DNA of 64,000 bases from Xanthobacteraceae bacterium (GTDB lineage Bacteria > Pseudomonadota > Alphaproteobacteria > Rhizobiales > Xanthobacteraceae): positions 1 through 64,000 of the forward strand of contig JASHQI010000201.1 of assembly GCA_030037645.1 (NCBI GenBank). The letters are read 5' to 3'. The notes under the pieces are model-generated. The model had not been told where the DNA came from and searched no databases. It saw only the letters and a list, made by a program, of their open reading frames with translations. The position numbers were made by a program, and so were the translations under genes. This document shows, in pieces, positions 52,532-61,423 of this stretch (its first letter is position 1; each line of letters opens with the position of its first letter).

Positions 52532-53092
52532 TCAATCGAAGGGCACTCCGATCTCGGCCAACCGAGGCTGAGCTTTGTCCTTGTCGGACAAAATCGCGTC
52601 CGCGTCTTCGACCGGCCACTTGATGCCGATGTCCGGATCGTTCCACGCGACACCGAAGTCGTTAGCGCGCGAATAATAATTGGTGACCTTGTAGACAACC
52701 TCGGTATTGGCTTCAAGAGTGCAAAAGCCGTGCGCGAAGCCGATCGGCACGAATAATTGGTGCCAATTTTCCGTGGATAGTTCGAACACGACATGCTTCC
52801 CGTAGGTCGGCGACGACGCGCGCAGGTCGACTGCCACGTCGAAGATACGACCGCGAACGACCCGAATGAGCTTGTCCTGGGCGAACGGTTGGGTTTGATA
52901 ATGCAACCCGCGAACAACGTTCGGCATCAGCGAAAGCGAAAAGTTTTCCTGTACAAAATCGACAGGCAGACCGGCGCCCGCAAATTCACTGCTTCTGTAA
53001 GTTTCGGAGAAGAAGCCGCGGGCGTCGTTGATTCGTGACGGCACGATCAGTTTCACGGCGGGAATTGCGGTCGCTCGAATATCAATCGGCAC
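52532..53092 (-). CDS. rfbC: dTDP-4-dehydrorhamnose 3,5-epimerase
   Basis: 186 residues if the GTG at 53092 is used (GAAGAGG lies 9 nt upstream); an ATG at 53134 would add 14 residues unlike the family. RmlC motifs: ARGFFSETYRSSEF, VQENFSLS, VVRGLHYQTQPFAQDKLIRV (catalytic His; in part: RGLHYQTQPFAQDK), FDVAVDLRASSPTYGK and FVPIGFAHGFC. It epimerises C3 and C5 of dTDP-4-keto-6-deoxyglucose. Operon partner rfbA. Confidence 0.94.
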   Translation of the reverse strand: MPIDIRATAIPAVKLIVPSRINDARGFFSETYRSSEFAGAGLPVDFVQENFSLSLMPNVVRGLHYQTQPFAQDKLIRVVRGRIFDVAVDLRASSPTYGKHVVFELSTENWHQLFVPIGFAHGFCTLEANTEVVYKVTNYYSRANDFGVAWNDPDIGIKWPVEDADAILSDKDKAQPRLAEIGVPFD

Positions 53093-53184
53093 CGTTGACG
53101 GCCTCTTCGTGCAAATCAGACGCCGATAATGCATGCATCATCGAATAAATGCCATACGCCGCGACGAACTTTGCCGGCGGTTTC

Positions 53185-54351
53185 CTATTCCGCCGCGGCC
53201 GGTCGGCGCTTGCGCTGATCGAAGCGGCGATCGAAGACGTGCTCGGCGATGCGATTCTTCAAGATTTCGATCGAGCCGCCAGCGATCATCCAGCCGCGTG
53301 TGCGCCGCATGCAATATTCCACCAGAGCCTCACGGCTGAATCCCGCGGCGCCCATGATCTGCACAGCCTCGCTTGCAACCTCGAAACCGGCCTGATTGCA
53401 AGCTGCCTTGGCGATCGCAGTCTCATAGGCCGACGGCAAACCGCGATCGGCATTGGTGGCAGCGCGATAGAGCAAAAGCCCGGCACTGTCGAGCTTGATT
53501 GCCATGTCGGCGAATTTCCATTGCAAACCCTGAAACTCGCATAGCGGCCGGCCAAACTGCTCTCGTGTCGCCGCGTAATCGCGTGCCGCGCTGAAAGCGT
53601 AGCGGCCCAAGGCCAGCGAGCGCGCGGTGTTGCCGAGCCGCTCGACGTTGAAGCCGGCCATCTGCTTTTTGAAACCGCCGGGACCGAGCAGAACGTTCTC
53701 GGCCGGTATGCGACAGTCGGTGAAGGCAAGTTCGCACCATTCCTCGCCGCTCATGAAGCTTGACGGCATTCCGATGGCAAAACCAGGCGTGCCGCGCTCG
53801 ATCAACACCGAGCCGATGCCGTCGAGGCCTGGACCGTAGCGTACATAGATAAGAAAAATCTGCGCATCCGGACTGAAGGTGGAAAACACCTTGGTGCCGT
53901 TGATGACATAGTGCGAGCCGTCTGGTCGCGCGCTGGTTTTGAGATCGGTTACGGCAGAACCGGCGTCGGGCTCAGTCATGCCGAGACTCATGACTGTCCG
54001 ACCGGCGAGGAGACCGCCGAGCCAGCGCGCCTTCTGCGCCGCTGTGCCGTATTCTGCAAAGGTACGGATCGGACCGAAATTGCCGAACTGCACTACATCG
54101 GCACTGCGCGGGCAGACGGCGGCCACCTGCTCGATGGCGATTACCGCGTCCATGACTGTGCCGCCCTGCCCGCCATCACTCTGCTGCAGCGCGATGCCCA
54201 TCAGGCCGTGCTTCGCCATGAGCTGTGCGATTTCGAACGGAAAGCGAGAATCATGCGCTCGCTTGAGCGCGCCGTCGGCGAGATGCTCATGCGCGAAACG
54301 GCGCACCTGCTCGGCGAATAATTTTTGCTCTTCCGTAAAATCAAAATTCAT
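53185..54351 (-). CDS. acyl-CoA dehydrogenase family protein
   Basis: 388 residues from ATG 54351, which overlaps the upstream tctC stop as ATGA. FAD/acyl-CoA motifs: FDFTEEQKLFAEQVRRFAHE, SLGMTEPDAGSAVTDLKT, VINGTKVFSTFSPDAQI, ATREQFGRPLCEFQGLQWKFADM (in part: REQFGRPLCEFQGLQ) and the C-terminal RTRGWMIAGGSIEILKNRIAE (in part: MIAGGSIEILKNRIAE). The canonical YEG catalytic base is replaced by AGG in this last motif, so if active it must use a glutamate elsewhere, as isovaleryl- and long-chain enzymes do. Coupled to a Bug/TctC protein, suggesting uptake and breakdown of a carboxylic acid. Confidence 0.88.
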   Translation of the reverse strand: MNFDFTEEQKLFAEQVRRFAHEHLADGALKRAHDSRFPFEIAQLMAKHGLMGIALQQSDGGQGGTVMDAVIAIEQVAAVCPRSADVVQFGNFGPIRTFAEYGTAAQKARWLGGLLAGRTVMSLGMTEPDAGSAVTDLKTSARPDGSHYVINGTKVFSTFSPDAQIFLIYVRYGPGLDGIGSVLIERGTPGFAIGMPSSFMSGEEWCELAFTDCRIPAENVLLGPGGFKKQMAGFNVERLGNTARSLALGRYAFSAARDYAATREQFGRPLCEFQGLQWKFADMAIKLDSAGLLLYRAATNADRGLPSAYETAIAKAACNQAGFEVASEAVQIMGAAGFSREALVEYCMRRTRGWMIAGGSIEILKNRIAEHVFDRRFDQRKRRPAAAE

Positions 54352-55346
54352 GGCGGATTCTCCGGCGTCACGCCCGACTTTTTGATGATTGCGGACCATT
54401 TGGCTTGCTCGCTGGCTATATCGGCACGATAGGCTTCGGGTGTGCCGGGCAGCGTTTCGGTGCCGTCGGTGGCGAGCCGGCTTCGGATCTCGTTATCTTC
54501 AAGCGCGGCGTTGAGCGCGCCGTTAAGCTTAGCAATGATCGGCGTCGGCGTTTTGGCAGGAGCAACGATGCCGTAATGCAGCTCCGCTGCATAGCCAGGC
54601 AATCCGGCTTCCGCTACGGTCGGCAGAGTCGGAAACAGCGGCGAGCGTGTTGCGCCGGTAACCGCAAGTGCCCGCAACTTTTTGTCACGTACCAGCCCGA
54701 CGACGCTCGCCATCGGGCAGAACATGAGTTCCACATGCCCACCAAGGAGATCAGCGATCGCAGGTGCAACGCCCTTATAGGGAATGGCGGTAAGCTTCAC
54801 GTCCGCCATCGCCGCAAACAGCTCAGCCGAGAGATACGTGCTTGCACCGGTCCCGGTCGAAGCGAAGTTGAGCTTGCCCGGTTCCTGCTTGGCAAGGGCA
54901 ATCAGTTCCGCAATTGAGTGTGCCGGCACGTCCGAGTTGACCAATACGAAGTTCGGGCTTGTCGCGATCAACCCGACGGGAGCAAAATCCTTGTTCGGGT
55001 CATAGCCGGCGTCCGGATACAGCGATGGGTTGATCGCAAGCGAACTCGTGGCAATGAGCAGCGTGTAGCCGTCGGGTGCGCTGCGGGCGACGTCCCGGGT
55101 GCCGATGGTACTGCCGGCGCCGGCGCGGTTCTCAACCACGATCTGCCGCCCCAGGCTTGCACTCATTTTGGCGGCGACAAGCCGCGCGATCACATCGTTG
55201 CCGCCGCCGGCGGGATAGGGAACGATCAGCATGATCGGCCGCGTCGGATAATCGGCTGCAACGGCCGGGCGCATGATCGGCGGAAATACGACGATCATCA
55301 CGACGGCGCTCAACGCCGCCGTTCTCATCAATCTTATTAACGTCAT
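54348..55346 (-). CDS. Bug/TctC-family tripartite tricarboxylate transporter solute-binding protein
   Basis: 332 residues from ATG 55346, preceded by AAGGAGGGAG. A signal peptide (hydrophobic about 8-30, cleavage near AVAAD) precedes the Bug fold: DYPTRPIMLIVPYPAGGGND, GRQIVVENRAGAGSTIGT, SAPDGYTLLIAT, YDPNKDFAPVGLIA, FASTGTGASTYLSAELF and KLTAIPYKGVAPAIADLLGG (in part: IPYKGVAPAIADLL). It binds a carboxylate in the periplasm. The membrane partners TctA/TctB are not here; such orphan Bug proteins are common. Start overlap couples the next gene, an acyl-CoA dehydrogenase. Confidence 0.94.
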   Translation of the reverse strand: MTLIRLMRTAALSAVVMIVVFPPIMRPAVAADYPTRPIMLIVPYPAGGGNDVIARLVAAKMSASLGRQIVVENRAGAGSTIGTRDVARSAPDGYTLLIATSSLAINPSLYPDAGYDPNKDFAPVGLIATSPNFVLVNSDVPAHSIAELIALAKQEPGKLNFASTGTGASTYLSAELFAAMADVKLTAIPYKGVAPAIADLLGGHVELMFCPMASVVGLVRDKKLRALAVTGATRSPLFPTLPTVAEAGLPGYAAELHYGIVAPAKTPTPIIAKLNGALNAALEDNEIRSRLATDGTETLPGTPEAYRADIASEQAKWSAIIKKSGVTPENPP

Positions 55347-55451
55347 GAGGCTCCCTCCTTTCCAGGCTTGGGCCACACTTTCGCTCACTTCACAGAGCAA
55401 CTGCATTGATCCGAGGGACCATCCATCAAGAGCTTTGAGCTTCACCGGATC

Positions 55452-55613
55452 ATGAGCGATGCCGTCGCCATGTTGGACAAAATCGATCGCATCTGCGGTC
55501 AATTCGCGACTGCGTTGCACAATTCGGGATTGCAAGTCCATGCCACGATTTTGCTCCTTGTTGTCCTAACCATCTTGCTATTCCCACCCAAGAACGACCC
55601 CGATCAAATCTGA
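55452..55613 (+). CDS. small single-pass membrane protein
   Basis: 53 residues from ATG 55452 (an ATG at 55470 is also possible). An amphipathic N-terminal part (MLDKIDRICGQFATALHNSG) is followed by a strong membrane helix (HATILLLVVLTILLF) and a short polar tail PPKNDPDQI. The composition and helix are protein-like, unlike the shadow frames around it. No clear ribosome site is visible. The function is unknown. It precedes the DUF1328 gene by 75 nt on the same strand. Confidence 0.6.
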   Translation: MSDAVAMLDKIDRICGQFATALHNSGLQVHATILLLVVLTILLFPPKNDPDQI

Positions 55614-55688
55614 CATCGGCACGCGGCGCCGGAACCGCTTCAATAGTCGCGAGTTGGTTGCTCGACAACCGGCATGCGGAGCACAGAC

Positions 55689-55868
55689 ATGATAAGTCTC
55701 GTCGTCACCTTGCTCATCATCGCCCTGATTGCGGGCATACTCGGCTTCGGTGGAATCGCGGGAGCTGCGGTGGGCATTGCAAAAATTGTGTTCTTTATCG
55801 CCTTGGTGCTGTTTCTGATTTCGCTTCTGACGACCGGATTCCGCGGTGGTTTCGGCCGCCGACTATAG
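55689..55868 (+). CDS. DUF1328 small membrane protein
   Basis: 59 residues from ATG 55689 with CGGAG upstream. Two hydrophobic segments match the DUF1328/YtjA pattern: [34 protein letters not shown] (in part: [20 protein letters not shown]), then [14 protein letters not shown]. Members are small inner-membrane proteins that are common in proteobacteria and often stress-associated; the role is not established. The conserved LGFGGIAG and GIAKI elements are intact. Confidence 0.92.
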   Translation: MISLVVTLLIIALIAGILGFGGIAGAAVGIAKIVFFIALVLFLISLLTTGFRGGFGRRL

Positions 55869-56002
55869 TCCCGCTGCAAGAAGCGACCACTCATTGTTGC
55901 TGATCATCCTCGCTCGGGTTGAATGCCCGCGAAGCGGATGACCGGCGACGGTGGAGTTTCCTTTCCAATCGCACGGCGTTTTCCCTGACGCGCGGAGACG
56001 AT

Positions 56003-57187
56003 CTAGTTCAGGCGGAATAGCTTCGCCGCAGTTCCACCTAAGATATTGAGCTTGGCGGTGGCGCTCAGAAACGGCAAATCGAAGATCGTGCTCGGCAGAT
56101 CGAAATCCGCATTGGGATAGTTCGATCCCCACACGAGTTGTGTCTCGGCGCGAATAGCACGGAATATCGCTTCCAGCAGGCCAAGGTCGTCCGGGCGATC
56201 CAGCGGCTGCGAGCAAAAGTACATTCTCTGCATGTACTCGCTTGGCTTGAGCTTGAGCAGCGGTGCATCAAAATTGCGGGTGAGGTACTCGTTATCGAGC
56301 CGCATCATCAGTGACGGAATCCAGCCGACGCCGCTCTCCATCCATAGCGTGTTCAGTTTCGGAAATCGCTCCGGCATACCGTTCATCAGCCAGTTCGTCA
56401 TGTGGATCGAGTTGAAATACGGCGCGCTTAGCGCGCGAACCGAGGAGTAGGTATTGAGAAGCCCCATGGTCCGATCGGTCCAGTTGGCTCCCGAATGGAA
56501 GGCAAGGATCAATCCGCGCTCTTCCATGGCCGCAAATGTCTTGAGAAATTCCTCGGAATGAATCGTCGTATAACGCGCCGATGTGACGACGCAGCCGACT
56601 ACACCGGGCCGGTCGCCGAGCTCGGTCACGCTCTTGAGACACGCGTCTGCGTCATACAAAGGCAAATAAAGCATGCCGCGGATTCGCGAATCTGAAGGCA
56701 GTACCGATTCGGCGAGCCATCGGTTGTACGCCAGCGAAAGTCCCGATTCGAACTCTCTCTTCGGCTGCATGCCAAGTCGCAAAGTCGTGGTCGGCAACAG
56801 ACATGCGTATTTGACGCCCATCGCGTCCATGGCGCGACGCGCTAGCGCAACGCCACGTGGCAGATTCTCCGGCACTTTCTCTGTAGCGGCGAGCGCAAAA
56901 CGCTGCATTCGACCCGCGCCATCCTCGTACGAGATGGTCCGCGGCACCATGGCACGGCGGCCCTCATTGGAAAGACTACGCGCCATTTGGCGGCCGACCG
57001 GGGACTCCATGAACGGGATGATCTCACGATAGGCGGCAGCCTCGTCGTGATGGTTATCGACGTCGACAACGGTCATGTCCGCATAATTGCGTTGCCTCGC
57101 CTGCAAGGAAGCGTGAGCAAGCACCTTCGACGTATCGTGCTGGTCGGCAAAGAACGAATGCAGTCGGTCACTCGACGGGAATTCCAT
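56003..57187 (-). CDS. amidohydrolase-2 family protein, catalytic Asp replaced by Asn
   Basis: 394 residues of the ACMSD-like amidohydrolase family. The N-terminal metal site is VVDVDNHHDE, a central His occurs in LILAFHSGANW, and SIHMTNWLMNGMPERFPKL and WGSNYPNADFDLPSTIFDLP (in part: GSNYPNADFDLPS) follow. In the family, and in the neighbouring paralogue, the last motif is TDYPHWD with the catalytic Asp; here it is SNYPNAD, with Asn in place of Asp and Asn in place of the following His. The enzyme may be inactive or have a different chemistry. Tandem with the gene at 57232 (44-nt gap), so it arose by duplication. Confidence 0.88.
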   Translation of the reverse strand: MEFPSSDRLHSFFADQHDTSKVLAHASLQARQRNYADMTVVDVDNHHDEAAAYREIIPFMESPVGRQMARSLSNEGRRAMVPRTISYEDGAGRMQRFALAATEKVPENLPRGVALARRAMDAMGVKYACLLPTTTLRLGMQPKREFESGLSLAYNRWLAESVLPSDSRIRGMLYLPLYDADACLKSVTELGDRPGVVGCVVTSARYTTIHSEEFLKTFAAMEERGLILAFHSGANWTDRTMGLLNTYSSVRALSAPYFNSIHMTNWLMNGMPERFPKLNTLWMESGVGWIPSLMMRLDNEYLTRNFDAPLLKLKPSEYMQRMYFCSQPLDRPDDLGLLEAIFRAIRAETQLVWGSNYPNADFDLPSTIFDLPFLSATAKLNILGGTAAKLFRLN

Positions 57188-57231
57188 AACGCGATCTCAA
57201 CGCCTCGGTATTGTGATGAATCCGATCGTGG

Positions 57232-58473
57232 TCAACCGGCGTAAATCGGCTTGCCCTTCTCGTCCCATTTCCACGGCTGCAATCCAAACAGACGCGCCGC
57301 GTTGCCGCCAAGTATGTTGCGCTTGGCTTGCTCGTTCAGAAACGGCAGATCGTAAATCGTATTGGGCAGATCGAAATCCCAATGCGGATAGTCGGTTGCA
57401 AAGCACAATTGGGTCTCGGCGCTGATGGCTTCGAAGGTGGCTTCCATCAACTTGCTATTGCGCACGAGTTCCAGGGGCTGGGTCGAGTAATATTGCTCGC
57501 TAATATATTCGCTCGGCAACTTCTTCAGCAGCGGCGCTTCGGACGGGCGCATCATGTATTCGTTGTCGAGCCGCTGCGTCAGGAACGCGAGCCAGGCCAA
57601 GCCGGCTTCGATCCACAGCGTCTTCAGTTTCGGAAACCGCTCCGGCATGCCGTTGATGATCCAGTTCGTCAGGTGGAGCATGTTGTAGAACGGAAAGCTG
57701 AGGGCATGGACCGAGATGAAGCGATTGAGCTGTTCCATGTCGCGCGTGTACCAATTGTATGCGGAATGGAAGGCGAGCGGCTTGCCGCGCTCTTCCAGGG
57801 CCCGATAAACCTTCATGTATCGATCGTCGTAGACCGCGGCAAAGCGGACGCTGGTCACGAGGAACCCGATGACGCCGGGCTTTTCGGAAAACTCCTCCAC
57901 CGTCCGGTAGGCTTCCTCCGGATCATTGAAAGGCAGATACAGCATCGATTTGATTCGCGGCTGGCGCGCCAGAATGCGTTCGCAGAGCCAACGGTTGTAG
58001 GCCTTCGACAACGCCACCTCGACTCGAACTTGCGGATGCAATCCGAACGACAGCATTGGAGTCGGAAACAAGCAAGTGTAATCGACGCCCATGGCGTCCA
58101 TCCAACGCAGCGCCAGAGTCGTATCGTGGGCGGCGCCTTGGCCCGGAGCCTGAACCGGCGACTTTTCCATTCGTCGCAGCGGCGAGCGTGTGATGCGGCC
58201 AGCCATATCCTGCTCGTTGCCGCGCTGCGGGAACATCGGCAAGCCCATCGTCTGCGCGAAGCTTTGCGCAGTCTGGCGGACGACGGGATCGTCGATATAC
58301 GGATAAATTTCGCGGACGTGATCGGACTCGTAATGATGCGAGTCGATGTCCACGATCATAAAGTCGCTGTAGTTTCGCCTTCGCGCCTGCGCCGAAGCAT
58401 GCGCCAGCAAGGTGGTTGTGTCGAACTCTGCAACGCTCAGATCATGAATTTCCGAGCTGCTGGGAAGCCTCAT
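57232..58473 (-). CDS. amidohydrolase-2 (ACMSD-like) metal-dependent hydrolase
   Basis: 413 residues with GGAGA upstream of the ATG. TIM-barrel features: IVDIDSHHYE (metal ligands), CLFPTPMLSFGLHPQ, LAFHSAYNWYTRD, LHLTNWIINGMPERFPKLKTLWIEAG (in part: NWIINGMPERFPKLKTLW) and the C-terminal FATDYPHWDFDLPNTIYDLP (in part: ATDYPHWDFDLPNT) with the catalytic Asp. The family hydrolyses or decarboxylates cyclic carboxylates. Near a Bug/TctC protein and the acyl-CoA dehydrogenase, a role in aromatic-acid breakdown is plausible. The substrate is not known. Confidence 0.9.
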   Translation of the reverse strand: MRLPSSSEIHDLSVAEFDTTTLLAHASAQARRRNYSDFMIVDIDSHHYESDHVREIYPYIDDPVVRQTAQSFAQTMGLPMFPQRGNEQDMAGRITRSPLRRMEKSPVQAPGQGAAHDTTLALRWMDAMGVDYTCLFPTPMLSFGLHPQVRVEVALSKAYNRWLCERILARQPRIKSMLYLPFNDPEEAYRTVEEFSEKPGVIGFLVTSVRFAAVYDDRYMKVYRALEERGKPLAFHSAYNWYTRDMEQLNRFISVHALSFPFYNMLHLTNWIINGMPERFPKLKTLWIEAGLAWLAFLTQRLDNEYMMRPSEAPLLKKLPSEYISEQYYSTQPLELVRNSKLMEATFEAISAETQLCFATDYPHWDFDLPNTIYDLPFLNEQAKRNILGGNAARLFGLQPWKWDEKGKPIYAG

Positions 58474-58491
58474 TGCAAGTCTCCGTCGTCG

Positions 58492-58655
58492 CTAGTGGAT
58501 TGGATTTAGCATTCGCTACTCACCAAGCCGTTGACGCGTGAAGCGAATGTTAAACCCTAAACTCCACGAGCATCATGTCGTTGCCAGTGGTCCTTTGATT
58601 CCAACATTCGCTCAACGGGTGCCGAAACGGGAGGCGAATGTTGGAATCGAACCAC
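58492..58655. repeat. double-hairpin dispersed repeat, copy 2
   Basis: Second copy of the element at 5801-5965, same orientation. The first palindrome has arms 58492-58516 and 58543-58570 (CTAGTGGAT...GCATTCGC and GCGAATGT...CTCCACGAG). The second has arms 58585-58612 and 58632-58655 (AGTGGTCCTTTGATTCCAAC and GGCGAATGTTGGAATCGAAC). It fills the gap between the amidohydrolase start and the downstream tctC gene. Confidence 0.75.
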
Positions 58656-58708
58656 TTGCCGCGTATTTCCGAAAGCCTAGCACAAAATACCGCGTCCTGC
58701 CGCCGTGA

Positions 58709-59689
58709 TCACTCGGGTTTGAGACCAATCTGATGGATGAGCGTCGACCATTTGGTCTCTTCGCGGTCGATCACAGCGGCTTGCTCCTCTGGCGTGCCCG
58801 ACTCCACCTCGGCACCCTCGCGATTGATGCGCTGACGCACGTCAGTGCTCGCCAGCGCCGCGCGTAATTCCTTGTTCAAACGTTCGATGATCGGCCTCGG
58901 CGTACCCGCCGGAGCAAGCAACCCATAGTTCAATGTCGCCTCGAAGCCGGGCAGGCCCGCTTCCGACAGCGTCGGAACGTCCGGCAACAGCGTCGAGCGT
59001 TTCATGGAGGTGACGGCAAGCGCCCGGATGAAGCCAGCGTCCAGCGCACTGCGCGATACCGGGATGGGATTGAAACCGACCTTGACGAATCCACCGATCA
59101 GATCCGTCGTCAGGGGGTTCGATCCCTTGTAGGGAATTTGCTCGATTGCGACACCCGCCTGCTGGGCGAACAGGACGGAGGCGAGATGGTCAACGGTGCC
59201 ATAGCCCGGAATGCCAACCTGAAAGGGCTTCTTGGATTTCTTCATCACGGCGATGAGTTCGCCGACGTTGTGAACCGGGAAATCCTTGTTCACGAGCAAT
59301 AGCGCCGGCGCCTGCGCAATCAAGCCAATCGGCGCAAAATCCTTGCGCGGATCGTAGCCGACGTTGCGGAACATGCTCGGACCGATGGCGAGCGTCGAGG
59401 TATAGCCGAGCAGCAAAGTGTAACCGTCAGGCGTCGCATGCGCGACCTCGCGCGTGCCGACCGTGCCGCTGGCGCCGGCGGCGTGATTTTCGACCACAAT
59501 CCTCTGGCCGAGCGAGGCGCTCATCTTGTCGGCAACCGCCCGCGCCATGATGTCGTTGGACCCGCCCGGCGGTAATGGAACGACAAGAATGATCGGCCGG
59601 TTTGGATAATCGTCCGCAGCAACGGAGTGGGATACGCCGAGTGCGATCATCGTCGTGAGACCCACCAGGAACGTCGTCAGCCTCGCCAA
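58709..59689 (-). CDS. Bug/TctC-family solute-binding protein, second copy
   Basis: 326 residues if the TTG at 59689 is the start (GTGGAGG lies 5 nt upstream); a GTG at 59701 would place the ribosome site inside the gene. A signal peptide (about residues 3-24, cleavage near SVAADD) precedes DYPNRPIILVVPLPPGGSND, GQRIVVENHAAGASGTVGT, HATPDGYTLLLGY and VGYDPRKDFAPIGLIAQ, followed by EQIPYKGSNPLTTDLIGGF (in part: QIPYKGSNPLTTDLI). It is a periplasmic carboxylate-binding protein. Clearly different in sequence from the copy at 54348, so not a recent duplicate. Confidence 0.93.
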   Translation of the reverse strand: MARLTTFLVGLTTMIALGVSHSVAADDYPNRPIILVVPLPPGGSNDIMARAVADKMSASLGQRIVVENHAAGASGTVGTREVAHATPDGYTLLLGYTSTLAIGPSMFRNVGYDPRKDFAPIGLIAQAPALLLVNKDFPVHNVGELIAVMKKSKKPFQVGIPGYGTVDHLASVLFAQQAGVAIEQIPYKGSNPLTTDLIGGFVKVGFNPIPVSRSALDAGFIRALAVTSMKRSTLLPDVPTLSEAGLPGFEATLNYGLLAPAGTPRPIIERLNKELRAALASTDVRQRINREGAEVESGTPEEQAAVIDREETKWSTLIHQIGLKPE

Positions 59690-60076
59690 TGCATCCTCCA
59701 CTTTTTTGTTGCAGCACCGGCCGCGACCGGCCGATATATCTAGCCTACCCGTTGGCCCGGCCCGTTGTCATGCTCCGCCATCATCCCACTCAGGGGAGAC
59801 CGAATGACGACAAGGCCCATTTCGACAAATAGCTCAATCGCCGCTTTGACGACGGCGGCCCGGTTCTGCCGGCGGCAAAGATCGACGACCAGCCCGGTAA
59901 GGTGCAGACCGCGCGCGACCCGGCGCTGATCCGTAATCGCTTCATGAAGGGGCTCGGCACCGGTCGTGGCGGCGCGCTGGAGGCGTAGATTCTGTTTGAT
60001 CTTCAGGGAAGATGTCGACCACAAGAACTTTGCAGCTATTTGCCCCCCAGTATGTGAAAGCGCGGCCAGACAAGAC
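59690..60076. other. intergenic region with a possible gene remnant
   Basis: No gene with a ribosome site was found. On the plus strand a frame open from 59833 to the TAG at 59986-59988 encodes a protein-like tail (FDDGGPVLPAAKIDDQPGK, then RFMKGLGTGRGGALEA) without a start, so it may be the decayed C-terminus of an unidentified gene. Everything else in the gap is unremarkable. Confidence 0.3.
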
Positions 60077-61423
60077 TTATCGTGCACGAAAATGCTTATC
60101 CAGCCCTTGCCAGCCCTCGAAATAGTCGTGCTGCAATTCGGACGACTCGATCGCGTAGCGGGTGAGCCGCATGGCAAATCGGCTCTCGAACATGAACGCC
60201 ATTGTATCCTCGATCTTGTGCGGCTTGAGTTCTGCGCGAGTCGCGCGTTGCCAGGTTTCGGCGTCCGGGCCATGGGCGGTCATGCAATTGTGCAGGCTGG
60301 CGCCGCCCGGCAAAAAGCCCTCGGCTTTGGCATCGTACACGCCATGCAGGAGGCCCATGAACTCGGTCATTACGTTGCGGTGATACCAGGGTGGCCGGAA
60401 CGTATTTTCGCCGACAAGCCAGCGCGGCGGAAATATCACAAAATCGATATTGGCGGTGCCGGGCACGTCTGACGGCGCGGTCAGCACGCTGTAGATCGAC
60501 GGATCGGGATGATCGAAGCTCACCGTGCCGATCACCATGAACCGTGCGAGATCGTATTTATACGGAACGAAATTACCGTGCCACGCGACGACGTTAAGCG
60601 GCGAATGGTCCATCTCCGCCGCCCACAGATTGCTCTGGAATTTGGCGACCAGGACGCACGGCGCCCTGCTGTCGTCGTAGGCCGCGACCGGGCTCAGGAA
60701 ATCACGCGAATTGGCGAGCCCATTCGAACCAAGCGGGCCAAGTTCCGGCAGCCGCAGCATTTGCCCGTAGTTCTCGCAGACGTAGCCGCGCGACGGCCCG
60801 TCCGGCAGTTCGACGCGAAAGCGAAGCCCGCGCGGAATCACGACGACCTCTCCCGGAGTGGCTGCGATCACGCCAAGCTCCGTGACAAAGCGCACGCGGC
60901 CCTGCTGCGGCACAATCAGCATTTCGCCGTCCGCATTGTAGAAGCAGCGGTCGGTCATCGAGCGATTGGCAGCATAGATGTGAACACACATGCCGACTTG
61001 CATCGCAACATCACCGTTGCCGCCGAATGTCACCATGCCCTCGATGAAATCGGTCGGCTTTTTTGGAATCGGAATCGGGCTCCAGCGCAGTTGCGTCGGA
61101 GTTGCGTCGATGTCGTTGAATGGCGCGCTGCGGATCAAGCCATTATCGGTTCGCGCATAGGGCCGGTGCACGACCGATGGCTGGATACGATAGGTCCAGG
61201 TGCGCCGGTTTTCCGCCCGCGCGGTCGTGAACGAGGTTCCGGAAATCAGCTCGGCATAAAGGCCGTGCGGCGGCCGTTGCGGCGAGTTGCGGCCGACCGG
61301 AAGCGCGCCTGCGACGGCTTCCGATACGAAATGATTACCGAATCCGGGTTGGTACTGCAGAGCCGAGTCGGCCTTTTGAACTTTGCTTTCCGCCTTGCGG
61401 AGTTTTTTGGTGTCGTGATTCAT
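60077..61423 (-). CDS. hmgA: homogentisate 1,2-dioxygenase
   Basis: 448 residues. Hallmarks are [21 protein letters not shown] (in part: [13 protein letters not shown]), [12 protein letters not shown], the N-terminal cupin and the iron site in the C-terminal half: [20 protein letters not shown] (in part: [18 protein letters not shown]; two ligands) and [11 protein letters not shown] (third His). It opens the ring of homogentisate to maleylacetoacetate in the tyrosine/phenylalanine pathway; MaiA is encoded at 4373. fahA is not in the window. The ATG overlaps a weak upstream frame as ATGA, judged to be chance. Confidence 0.97.
   Translation of the reverse strand: MNHDTKKLRKAESKVQKADSALQYQPGFGNHFVSEAVAGALPVGRNSPQRPPHGLYAELISGTSFTTARAENRRTWTYRIQPSVVHRPYARTDNGLIRSAPFNDIDATPTQLRWSPIPIPKKPTDFIEGMVTFGGNGDVAMQVGMCVHIYAANRSMTDRCFYNADGEMLIVPQQGRVRFVTELGVIAATPGEVVVIPRGLRFRVELPDGPSRGYVCENYGQMLRLPELGPLGSNGLANSRDFLSPVAAYDDSRAPCVLVAKFQSNLWAAEMDHSPLNVVAWHGNFVPYKYDLARFMVIGTVSFDHPDPSIYSVLTAPSDVPGTANIDFVIFPPRWLVGENTFRPPWYHRNVMTEFMGLLHGVYDAKAEGFLPGGASLHNCMTAHGPDAETWQRATRAELKPHKIEDTMAFMFESRFAMRLTRYAIESSELQHDYFEGWQGLDKHFRAR

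Noticed and set aside
59740-60273. 177-codon minus-strand frame overlapping the 3' end of hmgA
   Set aside because: It runs antisense or out of frame through hmgA, has biased Arg/Ser composition in that part, and lacks a supported start.
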